From assembly GCA_022749755.1 (NCBI GenBank), contig CM040446.1, positions 461,339 through 525,338 of the forward strand: a DNA stretch of 64,000 nucleotides, in the 5' to 3' direction. Below the pieces are notes generated by a model that was not told the origin of the DNA, made no database searches, and saw only the letters and a list, made by a program, of their open reading frames with translations. This document shows, piece by piece, positions 24,170-36,040 of the stretch. The translations under genes and the position numbers were made by a program. The DNA comes from Azadirachta indica (Eukaryota > Streptophyta > Magnoliopsida > Sapindales > Meliaceae). Within the stretch, counting starts at the first letter, position 1. The number at the start of each line of letters is the position of its first letter.

Positions 24170-26807
24170 GTGATGCAATGGAATAATAATATAATAATAC
24201 TTATTTATTTTTTTTATGTGGTTGTATTTACAGTAATGGCTAGGCAAGTTATGATTGTTACTTGGTTTGGAGATTCGTGGGAACGGTCTTCAAATGGTTG
24301 TGACATTTATGTTGGTGGAGAAGTGATGCCATTTTGTGTTGATGCGAATATTAGGTATGACCAATTTATGGAGATGTTATACACTGCGCATGGGATTAAT
24401 TCAGCTGAGTGTAAAATTATAGTTAAAGAAATCTTTGTTGATTGTGCACAAGTGATAGGTGTACTTCCATCGAAGGCAGTGTTGATTAATACAGAATCAA
24501 CTTTCCTTGCCTTTATCAATGTCAACGATGCACAATATGTTAACATGAGGGGTCATTTTTACTAATATCTTATTGTAGAACGGATTGGTGATGCACCACA
24601 TTTAAGTCCGCATGGTTCCAATCATCAAACCACTACTATAACCCTATTCAGATCATCAAGGGGAAACAACCAGCTAAGCGATGTTGTTTCTGCAATGTCA
24701 ACGCCATTTTAGTTACATACTTAATGGAATAACACAGCTTCAAGGTTTGAAGAAAGGCAGGCACATAACTCTCCACCAATTCTTGAGCCCTATGTAGCCT
24801 ACCTTGATGATGATGTAACAACAATTGATAAAGGTTTTTCTCCTCCCCAATATCAGGAAGGACCTGAAGACGAATTCTATAATAGTCAGTTGAACTTCAG
24901 TGGCACAGACTTTTAGCATTAGGGGGAAGGTGGGAATGTGGCTGATGATGATGAACTAAAGGGATTAGAAAATTTTCGTATAGGAATGTGTAATAAAAGT
25001 AGCTCAATGTCTTGTTCATCTGAAACGAATCAATACATTCAGGCAATGCCACCCATTCCACCATCCATGACAATGGGAAGCTATGCATGCTCAAGTTTCG
25101 GGCAGGGGATATGTGTGTTAGACAGATTTATATTATAAAATAGGAATTGTGAGATAGATTAGAGTTGATGGCCTTAAAGAACCACTTTCAGTTCAAGGTT
25201 TTTAAGTCAGATGCCACTTGATTTTAGGCAAAGTATATTGTAGAAGGTTATAAATGGCTAGTTCGTGCCACTAAGAATAATAATGATGCCTTATTCAGAG
25301 TCACAAGTATAGATGCCACACATACTTGTCTAAATGAGCACTAGTAATACGGGCACTGACAAGCAAGCAGTTGGTTGATTGGGCAGCTTATAAAGGACAA
25401 ATTCAAAAATGCCAGTTGAATTTATACTCTAAAAAATATTTGTGATGACATCCAAAGTGAATACAGGGTTCATCTACTGTATTCTAAGATATGGCGTAGC
25501 AAGGAAGAAGCTTTAAGGATCGTATGCAGGGATCCAACTCTATCATTCAAGGGTTTCCTTTTATATTGTCATGTGTTGGGGGAGAAAAATTCAGGGTCAG
25601 TAACGGCGATTGAAACTGATAGAGATGACCACTTCTTGTACCTTTTTGTAGCTTTAAGGCTATGTATTCAGGATTTCACAATGCCGTACGTCCTGTTATC
25701 ACTGTTGACGGTATATTTTTAAAAGGTTAATACCAAGGAACATTGATAGTGGCCGCAGCACAAGATGGAAATGGCCAAATATTTTTTGTTGCTTTTGGTG
25801 TTATTGATTATGAAAATAATGCTTCATGAGAGTGGTTTTTTTTTAACTTACGTGGAGCCATTGAGCCGATTGAATATTTAGTTTTTGTTTCAGATCGACA
25901 CAATAGTATACAAAAGGGAATCACCACAATTTTTCTCAAAGCATTTCACGGATTCTGTACTTTCCATATATCTGGGAATTTAAAGGTGAAGTATAAGATG
26001 AAGCAACATAAAACTGACACATTCATAGCTACGTATTTCAAGGCTACTGATGTATATCGAGATAGTGAATTCAATCATTTTATGAACAGTTTACGAACGA
26101 TTCATCCTACGGCGGTAAAGTACTTGGAATGTGTAGGCCAAGTCAAAATTTTAGTCTAGATGTTATGACATTCAAATGACAAACATTGCTGAGAGTATAA
26201 ACTCCTTATTGAGACACGCTCGGTCTCTCCTAATCACTACTTTAAATCAAGTACATATGGTCAGTGCTACAAAAATAGTTTTATGAACAAAGAGAATTGG
26301 CCGTTGGGAGGGACGGATACTTGACTGAGGCAGCGCAAGCAAAAGTTGATGAACAGACTGAGTTGTTGCGCACTATGTCTGTTCATCACATGTCCCAATT
26401 TGAGTTCGAGGTCAGAGACCGGGACGACATTGAGATTGTCGATGTAAGGGGGAAGAAATGCAATTGCAGATACTTTGATATTCAATAGCTACCTTGTTCT
26501 CATGCTCTTGCTGCCTGTAGACACATTTGGCTTTCACACAATTCATTGTGCTCGCATTACTATACCAACGGCATGCACGTTACCCATTCACTTTCCAGGT
26601 AACGATGTAGATTGGGTTGTTCCACTTGATATCAGGGAACGTGTTGTCAAGCTACCAAGACAGCGTTCGTTTATTAATCGTCCAAGGAAACAATGTATTC
26701 CATCTGTTAGAGAAGATGCGGTTACTAAGAGATACAACCATTGTTTACAAGTTGGCCACAATCGTACCACATGCAAAAATCTTATCCCACTCAACCTGGT
26801 TGAGTAA
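24170..26807 (+). pseudogene. MULE transposase pseudogene (PB1-like N-terminus, MULE domain, SWIM, CCHC knuckle)
   Basis: The open N-terminal exon (24170-24565) is better started at Met 24237, MARQVMIVTWFGDSWERS, and looks like the PB1-like leader of plant MULE transposases. Later parts lie in changing frames with stops. The MULE catalytic region has YLVFVSDRHNSIQKGI and FHGFCTFHISGNLK (25878-25985), then TNIAESINSLLRHAR (26176-26220). The SWIM zinc finger is CNCRYFD, a stop, then LPCSHALAACRHIW (26459-26531). The C-terminal CCHC-type knuckle is HCLQVGHNRTTC (about 26740-26775), with the first Cys of the motif apparently replaced. The element is inactive. Confidence 0.85.
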
Positions 26808-27363
26808 CTGTGTACTTTGTTCTTCATTACTTTGTATTATTTATTTTGTACTGGTTTGTGTTGGTGTTTGGTTTGTTTGTTTATTTGCATGAACCACTTT
26901 ATCTGATATTTAATGACTACTTATTTCATACGTACTTAAAATTTTGTACGACTAATGTATCCTGATTGTATAACTATTTTTCGTAATATTGTGTGTATGA
27001 TAAAAAATTTTAAAAAAAAAGGAACAAATAAGCAAGATATCTGGATGTTTAATTTCCCTTTGCAATATGCATCTAATACATCGTAGTTGAGGTTTCATGA
27101 CACTCAATTAATGTCTCGGAATTCAATAACGATACTTTAAACATTCCAATACCATCTTATTATTATACAACAGTTACATTAAATTAATAATCGGCATAAA
27201 TATGCAAGCGGAATATAGATTTTAAGGCTCATTTGCATGTTAAGTAACTATCATAAATATTATATAATGGTTAAAAAAAAGAGCAAATAATCAAATCGAT
27301 CAATAAATACCACTGAAAATCATATATGTACATGTGGATAAATACAAATAATAAATGAAAAAA

Positions 27364-27690
27364 CTATGACAATTGTTTCACCCATAAGTCTATGACAATT
27401 CTCAATCGTATACTAGGTTCATCTTCCGAGCCAAAATCAAATGGAATACATAGTCTTAAGTAATGTATAAACATACAAATAAAAATTCCGTAGTCTTCGG
27501 AATCAGGTCCTTGTCGGGGATGCCCTGAGTCAGTCAATGGTAACTAAATGGGTTCAAACTGTCAACTACGTCACTTCGATGATCATAAAATCCGATCTGA
27601 TCTAGAAGATAGGGCAAAAGAGAACATAATGGTCAAAGGGCAATGTCCATTTTAGCATCAGAGTAAGCATTAGGTGCTGAATTATGGATA
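27364..27690 (-). pseudogene. ULP1-like cysteine protease fragment (MULE-carried), catalytic Cys replaced
   Basis: Read on the minus strand, the C-terminal part of a C48/ULP1-type SUMO-protease domain is visible: GHPRQGPDSEDYGIFICMF, then HYLRLCIPFDFGSEDEPSIR and a closing DLWVKQLS before the stop at 27364. Family members have Q...DCGIF with catalytic Gln and Cys. Here the Gln is kept, but the Cys codon (27490-27492 on the + strand) reads Tyr. Upstream the frame is broken and the catalytic His/Asp part would lie in or beyond the gap. ULP1-like genes hitch-hiking in plant MULEs are known; assignment here is from motifs only. Confidence 0.7.
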
Positions 27691-27697
27691 CGGATAT

Positions 27698-27797
27698 NNN
27701 NNNNNNNNNNNNNNNNNNNNNNNNNNNNNNNNNNNNNNNNNNNNNNNNNNNNNNNNNNNNNNNNNNNNNNNNNNNNNNNNNNNNNNNNNNNNNNNNN
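27698..27797. other. Assembly gap (100 N)
   Basis: Exactly 100 undetermined bases, the usual placeholder for a gap of unknown size. It ends at the first base of the segmental duplication. Confidence 0.99.
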
Positions 27798-30700
27798 ATT
27801 TCTTATTATAATTATCCACGATTGCATTCTAAAATTTCTATTATAACGTTATTGTTTTAAAAAAAAAATTAATTATATCTTATATCTTATAAATTCTAAT
27901 TCTATTGGAAACATTCTTGTAATTTATTTTATTAATTGCATATATGGATCATCAAATTCGTCATCAACTAATTTATCTTGATATGGCTTATTGTGGCTAC
28001 TTTCATTTATATAATAATTGAAGCAAGTGTAACTGTCATTTCTATTGATGCAATTTTTGCCCAATTTAATGATGTGAATACTCTGTTTATATATTAAACT
28101 TTAAACGGTGATAGTCCCACTTTTTCTTGCAAAACAAAATGCAGTTAGGGACGCTAATTATTTTCCTATACACGCCCTTGGAGATCAAGTCAATTGCCAA
28201 AAAATATAATTAGAGAGAGATTGTAAGATCAAAGAGAGTTTTTTCTTGATGTTTTCAAGTTTTTCCTTACCTTCAAAGTAAAAATTTTAGCTTTTATATT
28301 CATTCATTGATTTGGTAAAGGTTATAAAATTTCTTTTGACAAGTGTCAAATATGTAAATAGCACATAACATTCCTCACCATTTCTTATAATTTTGCCATA
28401 TATATATTTTTAATTATTTTTCCATAAACTTGGATTTTCAATTTTCTTTATTAAGGTTTAAAACATCTATGCTTTTTAGTTACGGGCTCAAGCCCATTAA
28501 TCAACAATTTTGGGTATAACAATTGTCATCAAAGAAAAAGAGTTTAAACTGCGTATAAGAGACTTTGGGTTAATAGAGTTAAAACTGCGTATAAGAGACT
28601 TTGGGTTAATAGAATCAAGACTATAGAATCAAGACTGATTATGAAATTAAAGTATATATGATTATGTGGACAATTTATAAACAACGTGCTTCGGAGTACC
28701 ATCTCAAATCAAAGATGCGACCTAGATTTGCTTTGAAGAATACCAAGCAACATTTCTTTCTCTTCAAAATTAATCCATCTGCAGTAATTTGATGATATAT
28801 CAAAATTCATTATAAAATATTTTACATAAAAGTATGTCTGAACACCTTTTGTATATAGGCTCCATAACATGCACCAAATTAATTAATCAATATCTGTTAT
28901 GATTATCGATTGATGATTCTGACTAGATTTATTTTGATCATAATAAAATTTAATGAAAAGTTTTATTACCTTATTAAAATAGAATAATCACGTATTTTTT
29001 CTAACGCTTTGATTATTTTTTGAGCATAGTAAACCCTAATTAGTTTACAAGCCACGACAATCCTAAATTCAGGCTAAGAATAAAATTTTATTTAATTTAA
29101 TTCATCCCCAACCTTTAGCTAAATTTGGGTTTTCGTTGACTCATTTGACATTTGTGTCTCAAATACACCTAATATTCACTATTTGTTTCACATAATTCCT
29201 TTGTTTCAGCCAATGTCATTTTACTCCGTAACATTTCAATTACTTCATTTAAATTGTATCAATGTAATAGCTAGACTAAAAATGGTAGAATTCCTTGGAC
29301 ATCCTATGATATGATATAATTAGCTGATACTCGATAAAGTTTTAAAATTGTCTCAATACATCCTTAATATTAATTAAAATCATTTTTTGAGTTTACTTTA
29401 AAATCATTTTTTGAGAGGTAAGACTGTACTTTGAAATGATAAAAATTAAAGTAAGACTTGACAAGATGCAAAATTTGTTCTGATTTATCTAAATCGACAC
29501 ATATAATTTTACAATAAATTTAATATTTTATATTATTTTATTTTAAATAATTGTAAATTATTTTTGCCAACTCATCCCCACTGTTTTACTCAAAATACAC
29601 AACTATAAACTCTAATATCCTCGTTCAAATCCACTTTCAATTGAATAAAAAATGCATTCAATCCACCAAATTATCGGTACCATGAAACTCAGACAAGTCT
29701 ATCCTAATTTAGAAATAATTTACTCAAACGTGATAGTGAGGGCTTAAAGTCATTCTTTTGTAAGAGAAAAAGAAAACGATAAATATTTTACTGCAAAACT
29801 AAAAATAAGTGGGTTTTTTAGTACGATTTTATTATTATCTAATTTGAAATGCTGTATTTTTCTAAAATTGAGAAATCATAATAATGCAAGCCTTTCTTAT
29901 GGTGGCAACATAGAGTTATAATTTGTTCCTGCCGAAAGTATCTTGGGATATTTGTGGATAGGCCAGCTACATATATAACAAGTATACCTCACAATTCAAT
30001 ATTTATTTTACTTCTTTCTTTGTTATTTTAATGAATGTCACTTAAATATCTTCCATTTCGGTCATACTTTAGTACAAGGTCCCATTGCTTTCTAGTACAG
30101 CTTAATTTATAAGATACGCCCAATGCACATGAAGTCACTAGAAATATAAGTATAGAAAAGCATTGCTTTATTAAATAACTTTGAAGCAGAACACGTAGTT
30201 TATGTGGCAATCAGTGGATGATTTAATTGTCAATTTTAAGTATATACTTTAATTAATATAGATTTAGCCCCTGCAGGGTTTTAATATTTCTGCAGGATTT
30301 TTTTTGTTAATTATCCCTAAGTTTTAATAACTAAAACTGAACTAAAAAAGAATTAAGGAAAGTTTGTGATACCTGTCAAATCAGTTGGATAAAGCAAATG
30401 TTGCAACAAATTATAAAGTAAATAAAAAAAAATTATAAATATGTGAAAGATAAGATGAAATGAGACGAAAAATAAAACTATTGTAAATAATATTTTTTTT
30501 TATTTTTTAATTACTAATTATTCCTATAACTTAATGGGCATTGTGTAAGTGTGGAAATGACAATGGTAACCATTTTCATAGATATTTGCTCAGATTCTAT
30601 CTTGATGGTAAGGATATACTAAATGTGGTGCAGTATATACATAATAAGAGAGTATAATATGAATATAAATATTTTGAATATTTCCATAGTGCATCTGTTT

Positions 30701-30892
30701 TATCTTATTTTTATTTTTATTTTAAAATTTTGCATCTAAAATAAATGTCATTTTCTATTTTTAGACCAAAATCTAAAAAAAGTGAGAAATGTAAAAAACG
30801 CCAACACTAAAGGACTATTAGTCTTTTTGTCTTCAATCTGAATAATTTTCTCATATTTTTAAGATTTGTTTATTTTTTATTTTATATTTGAA

Positions 30893-33470
30893 TAATTCCT
30901 TCTGATGAGGTTTTGCGAGCTTGAGGGATTACTATTATCTCAATGTGTTCTTTATGTACTAATTTTTTAGCCTCTGAAAAAGTAAATCACCCTTTTGTTA
31001 CTTGTCTTTTTGCAACAAGCATTTGGCGATAGCTGGGTAGTCTTTTTCAGACCCCTTTTGCTTTGCTTTCTTCAACTATGAACCTTTGGATTTAGATTGA
31101 GGGTCGCTGTTTTAGTCTGATTGCAACTAAGCGAATCGTAAGGATACAAGTTGTATTAAGTAATAAAATGATAAATACAAATATTGTCCTATGAAAATTA
31201 AAATTTAAATTAAATACTGAGTACTACAGCCTTGAAAATCTAATTTTATCTAAGAAATCAAGATTTGTTTAATTGCAAACAAAATAACAAAATGAATTGA
31301 ACTACTTAATTGCTAATTAACTAAAAAAACAAATAGAATTGATTTAAAGAGAATTGATGAGTTAATGAAATATGCAAAGATTAAAGATTTAGAGTCTTGA
31401 TTTCACTTATATTTTCCTATGTTTTCTTAAATTGACAATTAATAATACATTCTAATTTTATTTACTAATCAGGGGATCAAAAGTGAATTCGCTATCTCTC
31501 TTGAGTGTTAACCAAATTACTACGTAAAATTTCCCAAATTGATATCCCTATCAGACATGTTTAATTACACATTTTTTAAGTGCATCATATAGTAATTGTC
31601 TAGAAGTCAATTACCTCCTGGTTCATGTTTTTATCCTAAGTAATTATTTGATTATTTGGATACCAATTTCCTCAAGGAATCTTAGTAACACCAAACTATG
31701 TTTACCTAATCCAATGAACAAGTTAAATCTTTCTAAGTATTAATTTATTCATCTTGAATCATCCAATTTGTCAATCAACAATTCAAAATCAATTAATGCA
31801 AGTAAACATAAGTAAATTAAATCATTCCACAATACAAAATATGCCAATTAATCAAACATAATCAAGATAAGCTACATCAAATATCCCTATAATAAGAATT
31901 TTAGTCCAACATATCAACTAGTAACATCAAATTCATCATGTAATCCATAATCCTTGAATTTAACAAATAAAAATGCAAATGAAGTACAAAATGAAAATGA
32001 TAGAGTTTAAGAAACTAGACTAGAGATGAAGACTTTGGTGATCCTCCTTCAAGTCTTCTTTCAAATGCCTTCAATTTGGTTCAATCACCTTTTCTCTCAC
32101 TATAATCCTTCTCTTTGTTTTTCACATCCTCTCTCCAAAAACTCAAATTTTCTTTCTTTGTTATGGTGGCTCTTCATTCCCGAAACATGTAAACCTAAAA
32201 AATACTTCAATCAGGCCGTTAGCTAACGATCTTACATCTTAAAATCGTCCAAGGACAACGAAGATGCACAAGGGCACTTAAATTTGCACGGACACGCATT
32301 GGGAGAATCGTTGGGTGGTGCAGCCACGCACCTTGGTTGCGCAGACGTGTCGTAGCCTTTATCTTTGGGTAGAATGCATTGCATGGCTGGTCCATGCCCA
32401 AAGTTTTCAAACTTTTTTTTTCTTACTTTGGTCCCTGAAACTTTGCATCTTGGTACCCATTTCTCTTCCGGTTTTTTTTGACATTTTTTTGAGAATTGAT
32501 TTCACCTTGAATGACCGTCTTCTATCTTTTTAGTACAAGATCACTAAAATTAATTAAATATTAACAAGATTTAAGGATTGATAAAACAATTTAACTCATA
32601 AAGCGGGTGATAAGTGTGTTTTGTACACAATTATCATAGTCCTCTATTTTACAACCTTTGATTGGCTATTTCTTGTTTTGTTTTCTATGCTTTATAGAGG
32701 GCTAGGAACTGTATTCAGTCTAATGATGAAGCCTTTTCTTTTCGTTGTTTTCAATCATATAATTCAGCACGTCTTCGTTACCTGGCTTCTTTCTGTCCTG
32801 ATTTTGTGCATTTTGGTTCAGACTAAGAAATTCTTTCAGCTCTTTGAATTTCGTGGAAGCTTAGAAGAGCTCCGAAATCTTTGATTTTGTTTTCGCATCC
32901 TCCCCTTGTTGGCTGGGTAAAGGTAAATACGGATGGGTTGGCTAAAGGAAATCCAAGGTCGGCAGCCTGTAGAGGTTTTTTTACTGACAGTACTTATGTG
33001 TTTTTGCGCTTGTTTTTTGTCAGCAAACAAGCTTTTATGCTGAGATTATGGCTATTATTTTGGCTGTTGAACTTGTATTTGACAAAGGGTGGTTTAACCT
33101 TTGGTTGGAGAGTGATTCGATGCTTGTCATCCATTTGCTTCTCAAAGTTTCGCCATGTCCTACCCGGAAGCTTCATAAACGGTGGCTCATTATACATATT
33201 TGATTTCAAAGATGAATTTCAAATGCATCCATTCTTCTCGTGAGGCCAATTCCATCCTTGATACTGTAGCCGCTTTGGGTTGAGATGTGATCAACTTCAA
33301 TAATGTTCTTCTTATCTTACTAAGATTGGTAGCCTTTTGTTTCACGAGGCTAATGGCTTTCCTTGTTACAGGTTTTGTTAAGTTTTTTTGTTAGTCTTCT
33401 GCCTGTTTTATAGCTTTATTAAAGAGTAAGGCTCACTTTTTGCTCTTGTAACTATTTGGGTTCTTTTTGT
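30893..33470 (+). pseudogene. 5'-truncated LINE remnant: zf-RVT and RNase H regions, interrupted by a solo LTR
   Basis: The zf-RVT-like part is at 30896-31117: SDEVLRA, GITIISMCSLCTNFLASEK, FVTCLFATSIWR, LGSLFQTPFALLSS, then IEGRCFS. After removing the solo LTR (31118-32636) the frame resumes as PLFYNL, AISCFVFYAL and RARNCIQSNDEAFSF (32642-32740), typical of plant L1-type LINEs. The RNase H-like part follows: VKVNTDGLAKGNPRSAACRGFF (32920-32982), AEIMAIILAVELVFDKG (about 33040-33090), LWLESDSMLVIHLL (33100-33140), IHSSREANS. The Asp of NTDG, the Glu of AE and the Asp of ESDS are the usual RNase H acidic residues. Frames shift and stops interrupt it, so it is non-functional. Confidence 0.8.
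31118..32636 (-). mobile_element. Solo LTR (1519 bp, LTR retrotransposon, probably Ty3/gypsy type)
   Basis: Begins TGATTGCAACTAAGCG and ends ACACAATTATCA, giving TG...CA termini. Flanked by a perfect 5-bp target duplication TAGTC (31113-31117 and 32637-32641). Excising it restores the LINE frame. The terminal TGATAA...TTATCA words suggest the LTR reads on the minus strand. No internal coding region is present, so it is a solo LTR left by LTR-LTR recombination. Assignment to Ty3/gypsy is an inference from its size and terminal sequence. Confidence 0.8.
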
Positions 33471-33899
33471 CTTTAAAAAAACTTCCTACCGTTTATTTAA
33501 AAAATATTATATTTGCAAACATTTTTAAAATATTTAAATATAATTAAGTTAAAAATTTTAACTAAATCTTAATAACCAAATTTTAAATAAATTAAATATT
33601 ATATTTATCAATAGATCTGTTAATTTACTATTTAATATTTATATATTTCAACAACTTAACATATTGGTTTCAAATTTTTTATGGTATATATGTCAATATA
33701 CTAGTTTTAAATTTTTTATTTTATAAGGACAAACAAATTAATATTTATATTAAAAAAGTTAAGATAAAAAAAAAAATAAATATATCAATCAAATTTAAAT
33801 TTTAGTGAAATTCAGATCTGAATTATATTTAAAGTTCAAACAAAAAACACAAGCTCTACCTAAATCTTAAATTACATTTCCTTAATCCATAGTTGTCTC

Positions 33900-34949
33900 T
33901 ACTCTACCTAAGTCTTAAACTACGTTTCATCACAAGTTACCCTAATTTTCTCATTCTTTAATCTTTGCAATCTAAACCCATTTCTAATTGCAAACACTTA
34001 AAGAACCTTCCTGAAATCATAGACTTCGAAGAAAGTATGACCCCTTTGCAACTCTATCTTCTTGTTTACATCCATACTATATTCGAAACCTCAGGTGTTC
34101 GTTTCATACCTAATTGTTGCATCAGAGCTGTCAAAGTCATTGTCATATGAGATATCACTATCATTTCCAGACTTGTAGTCTTCTACAGCTAAATCACCAT
34201 CATCATCTCCATAAGCAACAAGGTAATCTTCATTGTCCAATGCATATAACCCATTATTTGCTACTTGTTCTACCTCTTCATTGGTCAATTAAGCAGATGC
34301 TCTTCACTTGTAGGAGTAACATTGAAGTCCAGTTTACTTGCAGTGTTTTCTACATTGGTTATTATAGCTGTGTAAAAGGTAGGTGCATCATCTGATTCCA
34401 TATCATCAAACCATGGCATACATCTATACAACTCATATTGCTTAACCCCTAAGATGCTATCAATTTTAGTAAGTTTGGCAGTAGTGTTTGGCTCTATCCT
34501 TTCAGCAGTACAATCATCAAGCTCATTGTCATTATATACTTCATCAAGTGCAAAATCATTAAGGATGGTTAGCTCTGATACTGTCTAGAATCAACAACTT
34601 CTTCTGTTCAGTTGTTTGGTTGGATGGCTACAAGCTGTATTCTGTTATACCCCTTTTTGACCAACTCCTCAAATGCAGCAAGCAAATCAACATCACTCGT
34701 TGAAATCAGCAACCAAATCCTTTTTGACCAAGGATACTCTACTTCGAAAGTGACACATCCACACTCGTTGCAATGTTTATCAGACCCCAATACGCAGACG
34801 ATATGATCCCATAATTGCAAAAGAGTATATGCATTTGGATAAACTCTTGCAATCTCGTGAACTCGGTTCATAATTTTGCAAAATAAATTGAACTCTTCAT
34901 ACTGCAAATAATAAAAAACATCAGCTACTATGAGTACATCAACTGACAA
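33900..34949 (-). pseudogene. MULE transposase N-terminal fragment
   Basis: Minus strand. An open 113-residue frame (34949-34608) has LQLWDHIVCVLGSDKHCNEC and KRIWLLISTSDVDLLAAFEEL, resembling the PB1-like leader of plant MULE transposases. Next come an acidic linker (LYRCMPWFDDMESDDAPTFY; then a DEDY-rich part at 34288-34091) and, after a stop, the MuDR DNA-binding start with LQRGHTFFEVYDFRKVL and NGFRLQRLKNEKIRVTCDE (34040-33920). The catalytic, SWIM and knuckle regions are absent, so it is truncated and inactive. Confidence 0.75.
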
Positions 34950-35084
34950 CAGAAATGCAACATAAATGTGCTTCGTATGCTAACTAATTGGGAATACATG
35001 CACTCAAGCTTTTTCATCATGCCAACAAATTTTGCAAACACTGAAGCCTGTTCATGTATTAGATATACAAAAAACCCACTTCTA

Positions 35085-36040
35085 ATTATGCTCAAAACCA
35101 GTTATTTATACATTCGCAAACCCATTGGCGTGAAAATGCTACAAGATCCAAACAAACACAAATTAATTGAAGCATACTGACTCTCGTGTGCTCGATTTTA
35201 TTCCCAAAACTGATACTTAACCATGTAATATATACTTGCAAAACCCATTCAAACTTTGTTCTTAACAGGATCGGAACAACAACAATTTAATTGGAGTATA
35301 TAACAGCTTGTTAATAACAACAGGGCTGTTAATATTATGCCCAAAACTGATACCTATACATGTAATATATACTTGCAAAACCCATTCAAACTTTGTTCTT
35401 AAGAAGATCGGAAAACAACAATTTAATTGAGGTATATAACAGCTTGTTAATGACAACAGGGCTGTTAATATTATGCCCAAAACTGATACTTATACATGTA
35501 ATATAAACTTGTAAAAGTTATTCCAACTTTGTTCCTAACAAGATGGAAACAAAAACAATTTAACTGAAGCATATAACAAGGTTGTTAATAACAACTGGGC
35601 TTAATATTATGCCAAAAAAAACTGATACATATGATATACTTGCAAAAACCCATTCAAATTTTGTTCCTAAAAAGATCGAAACAAAGGCAATTTAATTGAA
35701 GCATACAGCAGGGCTATTAATATTATGCCGAAGACCCAGTCAAACATAAAATCTAACAAGATCAAAGCAAACAAAATTAACCAAACTATATAACAGGGTT
35801 GTTTACTACCAAAACTTATGCTTACACCTGTAACCATGGCCATCATCACCAATCAAACATGCTACAAGTTCGAACAAAAAACCCAACGCAAGCGCACAAC
35901 AGAAAATGCTCAGGGCAAAAACAAAGCTCGTAGAGATAACATATATCTGCAATAACCTACCTAAACATGAAAGTTAACAAATCAAACAAAACCAACAGGC
36001 GCAGCATACAAAATAACATGTTTATGCCCAAAACTCAAGC
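35085..36040. repeat. Tandem array, ~115-137 bp units, about 7 copies
   Basis: Units start near 35085, 35203, 35339, 35476, 35611, 35727 and 35850. Each contains a CCAAAACTGATAC-like start, CTTGCAAAACCCATTCAAA, an AAGATCG-AAACAA segment and AATTTAATTGAAG. The middle three are the most alike and the outer ones decay. They lie upstream of the MULE-3 transposase start, inside the element. Confidence 0.9.

Larger units (their letters stand above)
23202..27697 (+). mobile_element. MULE-2: Mutator-like element with transposase and ULP1-like gene, right end lost in the gap
   Basis: The probable left terminal repeat is 23202-23350. It has the same layout as MULE-1's terminal repeat: an outer AGGGATATCTTCAACTTTAC, then a CTGTTAAAGTTAATAAAAATTG block and a TACATTCTTATCC segment. 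A (TA)n run lies at 23627-23648. The transposase runs on + (24170-26807) and a ULP1-like protease remnant on - (27364-27690), a convergent layout known for ULP1-carrying plant MULEs. No matching right terminal repeat is found before the run of N at 27698, so the right end is undefined. Confidence 0.7.
27798..33874. repeat. Segmental duplication block 1, copy A
   Basis: Colinear with 56547-60075 at about 97% identity by eye where both are present. Relative to copy B it has two extra stretches, 27855-28395 (541 bp) and 30032-32010 (1979 bp). It also carries a 37-38 bp tandem duplication (about 28541-28615) that is single in copy B. It contains a truncated LINE with a nested solo LTR. From 27798 to 30890 I see no gene. 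Confidence 0.9.

Noticed and set aside
24170..24236. Hydrophobic leader suggesting a secreted protein
   Set aside because: The protein from Met 24237 matches the MULE transposase start; the hydrophobic part is read-through of AT-rich leader.
23202..27697. Claim of a full-length MULE-2
   Set aside because: No right terminal repeat is visible before the gap, so only the left end is supported.
33965..34395. Plus-strand His/Ser-rich open frames
   Set aside because: Antisense of the MULE-3 acidic transposase linker.
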